Part shown: positions 27,689 to 36,972 of the stretch, one piece after another
How the letters are laid out: each line of letters begins with the position of its first letter
Numbering within the stretch: the first letter of the stretch is position 1
Source of the DNA: G965233625 sp965233625
GTDB taxonomy: Bacteria; Planctomycetota; Planctomycetia; Pirellulales; Pirellulaceae
Assembly: GCA_965233625.1 (NCBI GenBank)
Contig: OZ247499.1
Coordinates: 3,286,001 to 3,350,000, forward strand
Reading direction: 5' to 3'
DNA: 64,000 bases
Made by a program: the position numbers and the translations under genes
The notes under the pieces: model-generated
What the model was told of the DNA's origin: nothing
Seen by the model: only the letters and a program-made list of their open reading frames with translations
Database searches by the model: none

Positions 27689-28726
27689 TCAGACATCCAC
27701 CGCGCGACGCTCGCGGACGGAGGTTGTCTGCCGCTGACACAGCACCAGCGCGTCGCGGGCCAGTCCGGCAGACAGCACCGCCGACTCTTTCCCGCTGGCA
27801 ATCGCTGCGGCCGCTTCATCAAGCTGCGCGGTAAAGGCGTCGATATCCGTCATCTCTGGCAACTCTGGGCGCTCGACTTTGCCATCGGGAGTGAGAATCT
27901 TCAGCGCCGATCCTTCAGGTTCGTCGGCATAGAATGAGAATTCAAAGTGCAGCGTGGCCTGCTCAAGATGGATTTCAAAGCCGTGCATAAACCCGCGGCC
28001 CTGCTGATGAATCACGCCGCCATTGGCGCTGACAACCAGCGAGGGATCGTCGTAATGGAACTGCGTGGTGCAATACTCCACCACTTCACCGCGCATCCGG
28101 CCCTGGCTGCACACACGCACCGGCATGCCAAATAGCATGCGGATTAAATGCGCATCGTGCACATGAAGATCAACCAGCGGCCCGCCGGCGCCTTCGGGGT
28201 CGTAGAAGTTATCGATCCAGGTCGGATCAGAGATCACACGACGGAAATGCCCGCCCAGCAGGTTGCCATACTTCCCGCTGGCGATAATCTCGCGGGCTGC
28301 CGTGTATTCACGAAAGAACGGCAGCACGTGCGCCACCATCAGCATTTTGCCGGCAGCCGAAGCGGCGTCCATCATGCGGTCGCAGTCTGCCGGGTTGAGA
28401 GCCATTGGCTTTTCACACAGGACGTGCTTACCCGCCTCCAGCGCCTTTACAGCCGCATCTGCGTGCAGGTTCGGCGGCAGACAGATATCGATCACATCCA
28501 CGGAGTCATCCGCCAGCAACTCTTCAAACGTCTCGTAGGCGGCAATCTCGCCCAGGTCAATCTGTTCACCTGGAGGGCCGAAGTTTCCCTGGATGCCGCG
28601 CCAGTCGCCGCTTCGTTTCGCTTCGTTCCGGGACTGCACCGCTACCAGTTCAGCCGCTTTGGACTGCTGATAAGCCAGATAGTGAATCCAGCCCATAAAA
28701 CCAATGCCAGCAATTCCCGCTTTCAT
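27689..28726 (-). CDS. Gfo/Idh/MocA-family oxidoreductase
   Basis: This 345-residue protein has a Rossmann start GIAGIGFMGWIHYLAY, the family motif VLCEKPMALNPADCD, and a C-terminal domain with GGPLVDLHVHDAHLIRMLFG. The catalytic acid and His are expected in this DxHxHD segment. It likely acts on a sugar or cyclitol with NAD(P). It converges on the receiver gene pair with a 44-bp gap and seems to be transcribed alone. Confidence 0.88.
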   Translation of the reverse strand: MKAGIAGIGFMGWIHYLAYQQSKAAELVAVQSRNEAKRSGDWRGIQGNFGPPGEQIDLGEIAAYETFEELLADDSVDVIDICLPPNLHADAAVKALEAGKHVLCEKPMALNPADCDRMMDAASAAGKMLMVAHVLPFFREYTAAREIIASGKYGNLLGGHFRRVISDPTWIDNFYDPEGAGGPLVDLHVHDAHLIRMLFGMPVRVCSQGRMRGEVVEYCTTQFHYDDPSLVVSANGGVIHQQGRGFMHGFEIHLEQATLHFEFSFYADEPEGSALKILTPDGKVERPELPEMTDIDAFTAQLDEAAAAIASGKESAVLSAGLARDALVLCQRQTTSVRERRAVDV

Positions 28727-29003
28727 ATCCGCTGCTCCGCAAAACCCGCGACCTCATTTGGAAACCGCTATTGTGAAGTCGCCAGCCTACGCAGACAACC
28801 GGCTTGAGGAAGAATGTACGGCGCCGCCCGGGTAGGAAATTTTTCTGGTGCAGATTTGCCCCGCCAAGGCGTTCGGTCTGGCCCCCATATGATGCCGTAT
28901 GCCCGCTGACCAATCGTTGCATTGGGGCTAATGGAGGAATGATTCACCTCGGCAGTTCTGCGGCACAATGCCCCTCTGATTCAGCGCCGGCCCACACCAC
29001 AAA

Positions 29004-29029
29004 CCCTGTCCCATGAGGGCGTTTTTTTT
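29004..29029 (+). terminator. Orphan terminator-like element (possible small RNA end)
   Basis: CCCT (29004-29007) and AGGG (29016-29019) form a short stem and are followed by CG and eight Ts. A CCAAT/ATTGG hairpin lies upstream at 28910-28925. Because no plus-strand gene precedes it, a small RNA of about 150 nt is possible. The stem is short, so this is tentative. Confidence 0.25.
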
Positions 29030-29328
29030 GCACGAAACCACGTCAGCCAGTCGATGGTGAAAGCGGTGTTGTGGGAAACCAGCGGCATTTAACCGTTGCC
29101 CGGAAACCTTTTTGGGGTTCGTGTCGTCGAATTTACACAAGATTTCGCTCAATGCGGTGAACAACAAGCACCCGGAAAAGAGTACATCTGAAAGGGGTTG
29201 TCGCTATAGTTGCAAGAGGTTTTCCGGCCGCAGTTGTAACAGTCGACGCGCAAGAAGCGATAGAGAATGAGCAGGCAACCGCTTGCGATTAGATGATGTT
29301 AAACGTGTTGCTCGCAGCACTTAGAACA

Positions 29329-29357
29329 TTGACTTGCAAAGCACGGCAACTTACGAT
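29329..29357 (+). promoter_or_regulatory. Predicted sigma-70-type promoter of the Ser/Thr kinase gene
   Basis: TTGACT (29329-29334) and TACGAT (29352-29357) lie exactly 17 bp apart. The transcript would begin near 29364, about 130 nt before the kinase start, with a weak hairpin and six Ts (29374-29393) in the leader. Confidence 0.45.
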
Positions 29358-29494
29358 GGATACGTAGGAAATGAGCCAGGGTCGGGCTTTTTTCCTCCTC
29401 TCATCAACACCTTATTCACATTCGACCTGTTCGCACCGCCGCCATGTCCGCGAGGGTGCGCCCTGGACCGGCCATTACTTTCGTGTGGATAGAT

Positions 29495-32400
29495 ATGCCA
29501 AGCAGCATCCACAATAACGAAGAGTCCAAGCCTGGAACCACTTCCAGCTATGTGGAGGTGCCTGTATCCAGCCAGAGCGGTCGAGCCAAAGCGCAGCGTA
29601 AGTCAACGGCTAACACGGCGCATCTTCCCGGCGACGAACGGCAGAGCCACTCTTTCCCACGCGATGACGAAGAACTTTCTTCGGCCGTGGCAAAACGCAA
29701 AACAGCTGGCGCCACGGTGGATGCACGTCCCACGGCCCGGCAACCGGCGAAACCTGCCGGCGGTTCAGACATTGATGATCTCACGGTCATTCACAACCGC
29801 GAGCGTAGCGGTAACCGCGTGACCGGGGCTTCTTCGCCGGTGCTGGAAATGGCTTCGTTCCTGGAAGGGACGCAGCTGGATCAGTACGAAATCGGCAACC
29901 TGATTGGCGGCGGCGGAATGGGCGCCGTTTTCAAAGCCCGGGACAATCAGCTTGGCCGCGATGTGGCCGTGAAAGTGCTGAACCAGACCACCCAGGAGAT
30001 GATCCGCCGCTTCGATCAGGAAGCAAAAGCCGCCGCGCAGCTTACCCATCAGAACATTGCGGTGGTCTACGGCGCCGGTTTTGATCAGGGATGGCACTAT
30101 ATTGCGTTTGAACTGCTGGAAGGCAAAAACATTCGCGACATCGTGGTGGAGAACGGCCGGTTCAAACCGGAACAGGCCATCCGCGTCACCATGCAGGTAG
30201 TCGACGCGCTGGAACACGCCGATCAACGCGGCCTGGTGCATCGCGACATCAAACCTTCCAACATCGTGATTACGCCCAACGGGCTGGTGAAGGTTGTGGA
30301 TCTAGGTCTAGCCCGCGTCAGCCAAAGCGATGCAACCGGCGAGGCTTTAACAGCCAGCGGCGTGGCGATGGGTACGTTTGATTACTGTTCGCCGGAACAG
30401 GCGGAAGATCCGCGGCGGACCGATCTCCGCAGCGATATCTATTCGCTGGGCTGCACGCTCTATTTCATGCTGACCGGACGGGCGCCCTTCGCGCACGAGC
30501 CACCCGGCCTCGCAAAGATGCTGGCACACCGTAGTAAACGGGTCCCTGATCCGCGGCACTTTGTGCCAGATATGCCGCTACCTTTGGCCAGCCTCATCAT
30601 GCGGATGCTGGCGAAGAATCCTTCGCACCGGCACCGCAATGCGCAGGACCTTCGCGAGGATATGCAGAAGGTGCTGGCGTACGTCGGCCGTGCGAATCAG
30701 CAGCCCACCCGCAACCGGCTGTTGCAGCATGTGCCGTGGGTCGCCGGCTTCATCCTGCTGGCCGCAACGGGCGTCGCCGCGCATCAGTACACCCAGCAGG
30801 TCGAAACTGCAAACAGCGAATTCGCCCCCGTGACTTTCGCCCCGATCATTACGGAGACACCTGCCGATATCGAGCCGGCGCCTCCATCCGCACCGGCGCC
30901 GGGGGCCCCTGAAACACCGTCCGGCCCCGCCGATAAACCGCCCGTTTCCATTCCCGAACTGCCCGCCAGCGTGCCGCCCACGGGCGGTTCGACAGGACAG
31001 TTCACGGAAACCAGCCCGCTGGAAGACGCCGCCACGCGGATTGCCGGAACCGACGAGGCAGCAGGCGTTAGCGTGGGCGAAATTAAGCCGGCAGCGTTGA
31101 CGGGCGGAACCGAACCAGACGGCGCCAGCGTGACCGCCGCCAGCGATCCCGGGCCGGCAGTCATCTCTGCCGGGGCGCCAGCCGGACCATCAGAAACAGA
31201 AGTGGTCAACGAACTGATCCGCGTGGCCGTCGTCGGGCCTGAAGGCACTGCACATGCCGAGGACGAAGCGGTTTACACATCGCTTGCGGAAGCATGTCAG
31301 GCCGCCGCCAGCCAGCCATCCATCGAACTGGTGGAACTGCGGTTCAACGGCGTCCTGACATCCAGGCCATTAGCGCTGTACGGCGGCAGTCTCACGTTAC
31401 AGGCCGCGGCTGGCTATTCGCCCGTGGTGCAGTTTAACGTGGACCCAGAAGATGCGCCCGATTCGGGGGCGATGATCGTTGTCTCTGGTGGGCAGTTGAA
31501 TGCATCGGGCATTCATTTTCAGGTGCAGCTTCCCGCCCGCCCGTTTGATGTGCAGTGGGCGATCTTTGAACTGGACGAAGCGGTTGGCGTCTCTTTGGAT
31601 CAGTGCAGCTTGACGATCGTCAACATGGCGCCGGGCGGTGTTGCCGCCCAGTACAATGTCTCCTTCTTTACGGTCAACAGCCCTGAGACGGCAGCCGACG
31701 ATACTGACACCGGCACCGAAGATACATCAACTGCCAACGCCGATGTGGAAGCAATGCCTGTGCCCGGCGGCATGCCGTCTGACATGCAACCGCGGCCCGC
31801 GACCCCCGCGCCGGCGCCAGTCGTTGCGACGACGCCGCCGCTGGTGGAACTGCGCAACTGCGTAGCACGGGGCCAGGCAACGCTGGTGGATATTCCGTCC
31901 GCCACGCAACTGCGACTGCAATGGACCGGCGGCCTGTTCCTCAGCACCCGCCACCTGCTGACGATCGCCAGCACCAGCAACAAACCGCGTCTGCGTGACC
32001 TGGTGCAGTTAACGCTCGACCATGTCACGGTTTTCACGCAAGAAAGTCTCTGCCTCGTGCAGCAATCCGCCGAAGCGCCATTTCAGGCCGGATTGAAGAT
32101 CGTCACCAACGACTGCATCTACGTGACCCGCAACAACGCCCCACTCATCGAACACGTAGGCGTGGAAGATATGGAGATGACCAAGCGGCTTATCTCTTAC
32201 AGCGGCGCCAACAACTTCTACCCGGCGACACGCATCGTTTGGCGCGTGACCAGCGACCGCGGATTGCAGCAGCAGTACGACTTCGATGACGCCCTGTCCG
32301 AAAGCTGGTTCGACGATCAGCTACCGCAGCAGGCGGTTGTCTGGCAGACCACGCTGCCGTTGGACGATAAACAGGTGCATCTACTCGGCCCCGATAGCTT

Positions 32401-32518
32401 CCAGCTCAAGCAACAAAGCAGCAACCCCGCCTACGGCAGCGGCAAAAACATCGCCGGCTTCGCACCAGGCACGCTGTCCGTCGCGCCGGAAGCATCCCCG
32501 GCTGACAGCGAAGAATAG
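29495..32518 (+). CDS. Transmembrane Ser/Thr protein kinase with large exported domain
   Basis: This protein of about 1007 residues has a disordered N-terminal tail, then a Hanks-type kinase (about 130-400). The Gly-rich loop is IGGGGMGAVFKA, the ATP Lys is in VAVKVL, the catalytic loop is VHRDIKPSN, and the metal loop is DLG in place of DFG, which is common in bacterial kinases. A transmembrane helix (PWVAGFILLAATGVAA, about 420-437) leads to an extracytoplasmic region of about 570 residues. That region is Pro/Ala-rich at first, then resembles a right-handed beta-helix (VYTSLAEACQAAASQP, LTLQAAAGYSPVVQF). No PASTA domain is seen. The start at 29495 is preferred over 29444, which adds 17 atypical residues. 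Confidence 0.85.
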   Translation: MPSSIHNNEESKPGTTSSYVEVPVSSQSGRAKAQRKSTANTAHLPGDERQSHSFPRDDEELSSAVAKRKTAGATVDARPTARQPAKPAGGSDIDDLTVIHNRERSGNRVTGASSPVLEMASFLEGTQLDQYEIGNLIGGGGMGAVFKARDNQLGRDVAVKVLNQTTQEMIRRFDQEAKAAAQLTHQNIAVVYGAGFDQGWHYIAFELLEGKNIRDIVVENGRFKPEQAIRVTMQVVDALEHADQRGLVHRDIKPSNIVITPNGLVKVVDLGLARVSQSDATGEALTASGVAMGTFDYCSPEQAEDPRRTDLRSDIYSLGCTLYFMLTGRAPFAHEPPGLAKMLAHRSKRVPDPRHFVPDMPLPLASLIMRMLAKNPSHRHRNAQDLREDMQKVLAYVGRANQQPTRNRLLQHVPWVAGFILLAATGVAAHQYTQQVETANSEFAPVTFAPIITETPADIEPAPPSAPAPGAPETPSGPADKPPVSIPELPASVPPTGGSTGQFTETSPLEDAATRIAGTDEAAGVSVGEIKPAALTGGTEPDGASVTAASDPGPAVISAGAPAGPSETEVVNELIRVAVVGPEGTAHAEDEAVYTSLAEACQAAASQPSIELVELRFNGVLTSRPLALYGGSLTLQAAAGYSPVVQFNVDPEDAPDSGAMIVVSGGQLNASGIHFQVQLPARPFDVQWAIFELDEAVGVSLDQCSLTIVNMAPGGVAAQYNVSFFTVNSPETAADDTDTGTEDTSTANADVEAMPVPGGMPSDMQPRPATPAPAPVVATTPPLVELRNCVARGQATLVDIPSATQLRLQWTGGLFLSTRHLLTIASTSNKPRLRDLVQLTLDHVTVFTQESLCLVQQSAEAPFQAGLKIVTNDCIYVTRNNAPLIEHVGVEDMEMTKRLISYSGANNFYPATRIVWRVTSDRGLQQQYDFDDALSESWFDDQLPQQAVVWQTTLPLDDKQVHLLGPDSFQLKQQSSNPAYGSGKNIAGFAPGTLSVAPEASPADSEE

Positions 32519-32555
32519 CCGGAAGAACTATCCTTCGCCCTCTTGCAAACGCGGT

Positions 32556-34574
32556 CTAATGCACGCGCATGCCGGGTTTACCACCTTCGGCTACGCCTAG
32601 AAGAAAGACGTCTGGGCCGCCTGGACCGGCGGCGGCGACCATGCCTTCACTGAGGCCGAACTTCATCTTACGCGGCTTGAGGTTGGCGACGGTCACCACG
32701 AGGCGGCCTTTGAGATCGGCCGGGTCGTAGGCGGCTTTGATGCCAGCGAACACGGTGCGGTTCGCCTCGCCGCCCAGGTTCAGCGTCAGCTTCAACAGCT
32801 TCTCGGCGCCTTCGACGTGCTCAGCATCCACCACTTCGGCGATGCGGAGATCGACTTTCATGAAGTCTTCGATCGTACACTCCGGCACCAGTGGTTCTTC
32901 ACCGGGCGGCAGGGCGGGCAGTGGCGGTGCGTTCTGTTTTTCTTCTTCGATCACGGCTAGGAATTTCTTTTCTTCAGGACGTTTCAGCATGTGCTTGAAT
33001 TTAGTAACGGCGGCTCCTGTCAACGGCGTCTGACTGTCGCTCCAGCTTTCAATAGGCGAACCCAACAGGTCGCCCGTCTGCTGCGCGAGCCGCGGCAGCA
33101 CCGGCGCCAGGTAAACGGCGATCTGCCGGAACAGGTTGATCGCCACGGTGCAGATGTCTTGAAGCTCCGCAGCCTTCTCCGGGTCTTTGGCCAGTTTCCA
33201 CGGCTCCGCATTTTCAACATACGGATTGGCCCGGTCGGCAAGCTCCATGATCAGCCGCATCGCTTTGGCGTAGTCGCAAGACTCATACGCGGCCGCGATT
33301 TCCTCGCCCGCTTTGGCACCTTGTTCAAACAGACCGCCGTCATCGGGATAGCTTTCCGACAGCCCGGATTTCTGCAGGAATTTCGCACTGCGGCTGGCTA
33401 GGTTCACAACTTTGCCGACCAGATCTGCATTCACCTTGTTGATGAATTCGCCAATGTTCAAATCGATATCATCGACCTTCGCGCTCAGCTTCGACGCGTA
33501 GAAGTAACGCAGGTACGAAGGATCGAGATGCTTCAGGAAAGTCGCGGCCCGGATAAACGTGCCATCACGCTTGGACATCTTCTTACCGTTCACATTCAGG
33601 AAGCCGTGAATGTGCACCTTCTCTGGCAGCGTGAAACCGGCCGTCTTCAGCATGCCGGGCCAGAACAGCGTGTGGAAGTACGTGATGTCTTTGCCAATGA
33701 AGTGATGTATTTCGACGTCGTCGCTTTTCCACCAGTGGTCAAGATCTTCGCCGTTCCGGTCGCACCACTGCTTGGTCGAAGCGATGTAGCCGATCGGCGC
33801 GTCGAACCAGACGTACCAGGAATTGCCGGGGCTGGTCGGGATTTCAAAACCAAAGTAAGGCGCCGGCCGCGAAACGTCCCAGTCGCGCAGTTCTTCGCCC
33901 AGGAAATGCCCCTTCAAGTAGTTGGCGATTTCCGGCTGCAGATGATTTCCGCTCTGCGTCCACTCGTTCAGGAAGTCGTGCACCTTCTCCAGTTGCACAA
34001 ACAGATGGGTCGCCTTCTTCACTTCCGGCTTGGCGCCGCTAAGTGTGCTGACGGGGTTAATCAGTTCCGCAGGACTATAAGTGATGCCACAGACTTCGCA
34101 GTTGTCACCCGCCTGATCCGGCGCGCCGCATTCTGGATTGGGGCAGGTGCCTTTGACCCAGCGGTCTGCCAGGAAGACGCCCTTTTCGGGGTCGAAGAGT
34201 TGTTCAATTTCGCGTTCGACGATCAGCCCGGCATCGTTCAGCTTCTGCCAGATCTCGCCGCAGAGTACGCGGTTCTCATCACTGTGCGTGCTGCCGTAGT
34301 TGTCAAAGCTGATATCGAAACCACTGAAGTCGCGGATATGTTCTTCGCGGATGCGGTCAATAAATTCCTGTTCCGAGATCCCTTCCCGCTGCGCACTCAT
34401 CATGATGGCGGTGCCGTGGGTATCGTCTGCACACACAAACACCACGCGATGCCCGCGCAGCCGCTGAAAACGCACCCAGATATCCGTCTGTACGTATTCA
34501 ACCAGATGGCCAATATGGATGGGACCGTTGGCATAAGGCAAAGCCGCGGTCACAAGAATTTTACGCTGCGTCAT
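32556..34574 (-). CDS. metG: Methionyl-tRNA synthetase
   Basis: This 672-residue cytosolic enzyme charges tRNA-Met. It shows the class I signature HIGH in NGPIHIGHLVEY near the N-terminus, a four-Cys zinc knuckle (CPNPEC and CEVC) and the KMSKR loop (GKKMSKRDGTF). A C-terminal Trbp111/EMAP-type tRNA-binding OB domain (about 570-672, VDLRIAEVVDAEHVEGAEKLLKL is its start) follows. The length agrees with the zinc-containing long MetG with dimerising tail. The ATG at 34574 precedes MTQRKILVTAALPYANG, where homology begins; the longer ORF from 34724 is not supported. Confidence 0.96.
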   Translation of the reverse strand: MTQRKILVTAALPYANGPIHIGHLVEYVQTDIWVRFQRLRGHRVVFVCADDTHGTAIMMSAQREGISEQEFIDRIREEHIRDFSGFDISFDNYGSTHSDENRVLCGEIWQKLNDAGLIVEREIEQLFDPEKGVFLADRWVKGTCPNPECGAPDQAGDNCEVCGITYSPAELINPVSTLSGAKPEVKKATHLFVQLEKVHDFLNEWTQSGNHLQPEIANYLKGHFLGEELRDWDVSRPAPYFGFEIPTSPGNSWYVWFDAPIGYIASTKQWCDRNGEDLDHWWKSDDVEIHHFIGKDITYFHTLFWPGMLKTAGFTLPEKVHIHGFLNVNGKKMSKRDGTFIRAATFLKHLDPSYLRYFYASKLSAKVDDIDLNIGEFINKVNADLVGKVVNLASRSAKFLQKSGLSESYPDDGGLFEQGAKAGEEIAAAYESCDYAKAMRLIMELADRANPYVENAEPWKLAKDPEKAAELQDICTVAINLFRQIAVYLAPVLPRLAQQTGDLLGSPIESWSDSQTPLTGAAVTKFKHMLKRPEEKKFLAVIEEEKQNAPPLPALPPGEEPLVPECTIEDFMKVDLRIAEVVDAEHVEGAEKLLKLTLNLGGEANRTVFAGIKAAYDPADLKGRLVVTVANLKPRKMKFGLSEGMVAAAGPGGPDVFLLGVAEGGKPGMRVH

Positions 34575-34775
34575 GTTGGCTCCGTATTCTATTTGCCGGT
34601 TTGCACATCCGTGGTGCAAAGTTTCAGCGGTAACCAATTTGCTGGTTGATGCTGGCCGAGATTGTAATGTAGAAGCCCCGGGCGCGGTAGACAGTCCGCA
34701 CTCCATGTGCTGATTGCGAGACATCCTTCACGCATGAAATGTTCGCATCCAGACCGGGAACCGCGTGATCCGCGC

Positions 34776-36164
34776 CTAATCCATCAGGCAATTCTTATTC
34801 GCAATCGAGATGCCGCTCATGATGGCGCCGATAATGCCGACGTAGCCTTGATCGGTGCCGCAGAGGTAGAGGTTTTTCAGATGCGTGCTGCCATCGAGCT
34901 GTTTGTCCGGCGCGCCGTAGACGGCGCCGTTGTCGTGCCAGGTGAAGCGGCGGAGCGTGTGCGGCGTGAACATGTCGGTATCGATCACGTACGGCCGGTA
35001 GTCGGGCATGAAGCGGACGGCGGATTCGACGGCGCGGTCGTACCAGCGGGCTTTCTGCAGGCGGTATTCGTCTTCTTCCAGGTTGAACCAGCGGTCGCAA
35101 TCGGCCAGCGTGGTGATGCGGACTACGCCCTCGGGCAGTTTGCCGTCGTCCGGCGCGTAGGCGAAATTGTTGGGCGAACAGATCACGCCTGTGCGGACAT
35201 CGCAGAAATCGTCCGTGGGCCGCTTCCAGTGGAACTTGTCCGAATCATTGTAGAACAGAATCGTCGAGTCGTAGCCGAAGTCCGCGGGAACGCGGTTCAG
35301 GATCGAAACGCTCTCGGTAAACGATAGCTGACCCGCGTGGCTGTTGTCAGGCTCGCTGATGTCGCTGCACATCCGCATGGTTTCCAGCCAACCCGCCGAA
35401 GACATGACATGCCGGCCGCTGATCTCTTCGCCATTGTCCAGCACCACGCCGTCCGCGACGCCATCGGTGGCTTTGATCTCTTTCACACCGCTGCGCAACC
35501 GCAGTTCACCGCCCAGGCCGCGGAAACGGCGAACGAGGTTTTTCAGAATCAGCCGCACGCCGGCGAACGGGCGGGCCAGACCTTCTAAGAAGATGCTGCG
35601 GAACATGATGCAGAACTGCCCGAAGTCCATGTCGTCTTCGCGGGCGTTGCCGTACCACATCAGCGGGCAGAGGATCATTTCGGTCAGCAGCGGTTCATCA
35701 AAGATTTCGCTGAGGAAACTGCGGGCCGAAAGCGTGAAGTTGTCCGGGTTCAGATCATCGTAATCAATGATCTGTTCCAGCAGCTTCTCAAAGTTATCCA
35801 CCTCTTTGGGGAAGTGCGTGGCGATCTCTGATTTCAGCAGGTCGATGGAATTGTCGAACCGCAGTTCCACGCCGGGGAAGGCAATCTTCGAGCCGATCTG
35901 TGGCGAGAGCGCGAAGTCTTCCCATTTGAAACGCAACTGCCGCAACAGCCGCGCCAGCGGGCCCTTCTTGGCGCCTTTGGGCGTGAAGTTGGTAACGGCG
36001 TGCAGCCCCACATCGTAGTCGCGGCCGCGGAGGCGGTAGAAAGAATTCAAACCGCCGATGGTGTAATGCCGCTCGAGAATGCAGACACGCTTATCGTAGT
36101 GCGCCAGCCGGATTCCTGCGGCCAGTCCGGACATGCCGGCGCCGATGATAATTGTGTCGTACAT
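34776..36164 (-). CDS. FAD-dependent CrtI/phytoene-desaturase-like oxidoreductase
   Basis: This 462-residue flavoprotein has an N-terminal dinucleotide-binding motif (IIIGAGMSGLAAGIRLA), an ILERHYTIGGLNS segment and the C-terminal FAD-closing region LYLCGTDQGYVGIIGAIMSG. It belongs to the phytoene desaturase/carotenoid isomerase/retinol saturase group. The substrate is unknown; an ACP and a ketosynthase gene follow upstream on the same strand, 485 bp away, so a lipid or polyene chain is plausible. No carotenoid synthase (CrtB) lies in the window. Confidence 0.83.
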   Translation of the reverse strand: MYDTIIIGAGMSGLAAGIRLAHYDKRVCILERHYTIGGLNSFYRLRGRDYDVGLHAVTNFTPKGAKKGPLARLLRQLRFKWEDFALSPQIGSKIAFPGVELRFDNSIDLLKSEIATHFPKEVDNFEKLLEQIIDYDDLNPDNFTLSARSFLSEIFDEPLLTEMILCPLMWYGNAREDDMDFGQFCIMFRSIFLEGLARPFAGVRLILKNLVRRFRGLGGELRLRSGVKEIKATDGVADGVVLDNGEEISGRHVMSSAGWLETMRMCSDISEPDNSHAGQLSFTESVSILNRVPADFGYDSTILFYNDSDKFHWKRPTDDFCDVRTGVICSPNNFAYAPDDGKLPEGVVRITTLADCDRWFNLEEDEYRLQKARWYDRAVESAVRFMPDYRPYVIDTDMFTPHTLRRFTWHDNGAVYGAPDKQLDGSTHLKNLYLCGTDQGYVGIIGAIMSGISIANKNCLMD

Positions 36165-36216
36165 GCTGAGTGTCTGTCAGAACGAAGCGCGTTTTGTCCC
36201 CTCGTTCCTTTGAAGC

Positions 36217-36461
36217 ATTGGTATCTACACAAATGATTTCGCAACTCACATTAACCCGAAGCGCGAGCGAGGGGCGTTTGATTGAGTGCTTAAAACAAGG
36301 GGTTTTGGCGAATTAGCTTTGAGTCGATGGTTTTCCTGACAGGCCATTTCCAGTCAGCGCGGGACGCCCCTCGCTTGCGCTTCGGGTTGGTGTTCCGTCC
36401 TTCAAATAAACCTTTGCAGCTAATTCACCTTATCCAGTTTTCGATTTGTGTAGGTACCAAT
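36217..36461. repeat. Inverted-repeat element with nested 18-bp and 25-bp arms
   Basis: The outer arms are ATTGGTATCTACACAAAT (36217-36234) and ATTTGTGTAGGTACCAAT (36444-36461), complementary except for one position. The inner arms at 36253-36277 and 36364-36388 are 25 bp and complementary except for one position; their core reads CCCGAAGCG and CGAGGGG. Smaller hairpins fill the middle. A similar intergenic motif is, to my recollection, common in planctomycete genomes. Origin as a non-autonomous mobile element or transcript-end repeat is inference. Confidence 0.7.
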
Positions 36462-36555
36462 AACTCCGAAGGGAGTGGGACCTGTATTCTACTTCACCAG
36501 GACATCGTTACAAAAGTGAGGCGATTAGGTTGACGAGGAGATTGAAGGGTTGACT

Positions 36556-36593
36556 CCCCTCACCCCAGCCCTCTCCCCAGAGGGGCGAGGGGG
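36556..36593. repeat. GC-rich hairpin repeat of the CCCTCACCCC type
   Basis: CCCCTC (36556-36561) pairs with GAGGGG (36587-36592), and an inner CCTCT/AGAGG stem (36570-36574/36579-36583) carries a CCCC loop. This kind of palindromic unit is dispersed between genes in many bacterial genomes. No function is claimed. Confidence 0.55.
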
Positions 36594-36649
36594 CCAGAAG
36601 TGCCTCAAAGGCGCCCGCGCTTCGACGCTTTAGTTACCTTACACGCTTA

Positions 36650-36916
36650 CTATGCGCCCTGGCGTTCCATATCTTTCATCAGCGGTGTGAGGTACTCGAC
36701 GGTGGTCTTCATGCTGCCAAGTTGCGGATAGTCTTCTTCGGGAATCTGGACGCGGTAGCGTTTGCGGAGTTCCATCACGATGTCGAGGAAGTCCATGCTG
36801 TCGAGTTCCAGCTGTTCGCGGAACGCAGGTTCGTCTTGCAGATCCGTGAGGTCTTCATCGGGGGCGATATCTTCGAGAATATCAATCACTTCTTCGCGGA
36901 TTTCAGCAGGCGTCAT
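36650..36916 (-). CDS. Acyl carrier protein
   Basis: This 88-residue ACP has the phosphopantetheine attachment motif LELDSMDFLD (Ser40), with Met after Asp-Ser where most ACPs have Leu. It is strongly acidic and predicted to be a four-helix bundle. It lies directly downstream of a ketosynthase gene (56 bp in ORF coordinates), so it likely carries the chain extended by that enzyme. This seems a specialised ACP, not the housekeeping AcpP, since the core FabD/FabG genes are absent nearby. Confidence 0.88.
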   Translation of the reverse strand: MTPAEIREEVIDILEDIAPDEDLTDLQDEPAFREQLELDSMDFLDIVMELRKRYRVQIPEEDYPQLGSMKTTVEYLTPLMKDMERQGA

Positions 36917-36972
36917 CTACAAATTCTCCTGATTAAGCTTCTGTTTGTAAGCGTTGTTTTCTAGTCCGGCGG

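Larger units (their letters stand above)
28727..29494. other. Long intergenic region upstream of the Ser/Thr kinase
   Basis: No protein gene is supported in these 768 bp. Two features stand out. A terminator-like element (CCCT/AGGG stem, then eight Ts) lies at 29004-29029 on the plus strand with no upstream gene. A promoter-like pair precedes the kinase at 29329-29357 and is followed by a weak hairpin plus six Ts (29374-29393). Confidence 0.4.
36165..36649. other. Intergenic region filled with repeat elements
   Basis: This 485-bp gap between the oxidoreductase and ACP genes carries a 245-bp inverted-repeat element (36217-36461) and a second GC-rich hairpin repeat (36556-36593). I see no gene in it. 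Confidence 0.55.

Noticed and set aside
36217..36461. CRISPR array or transposon
   Set aside because: The repeats are inverted, not direct and evenly spaced, and no transposase gene lies inside.
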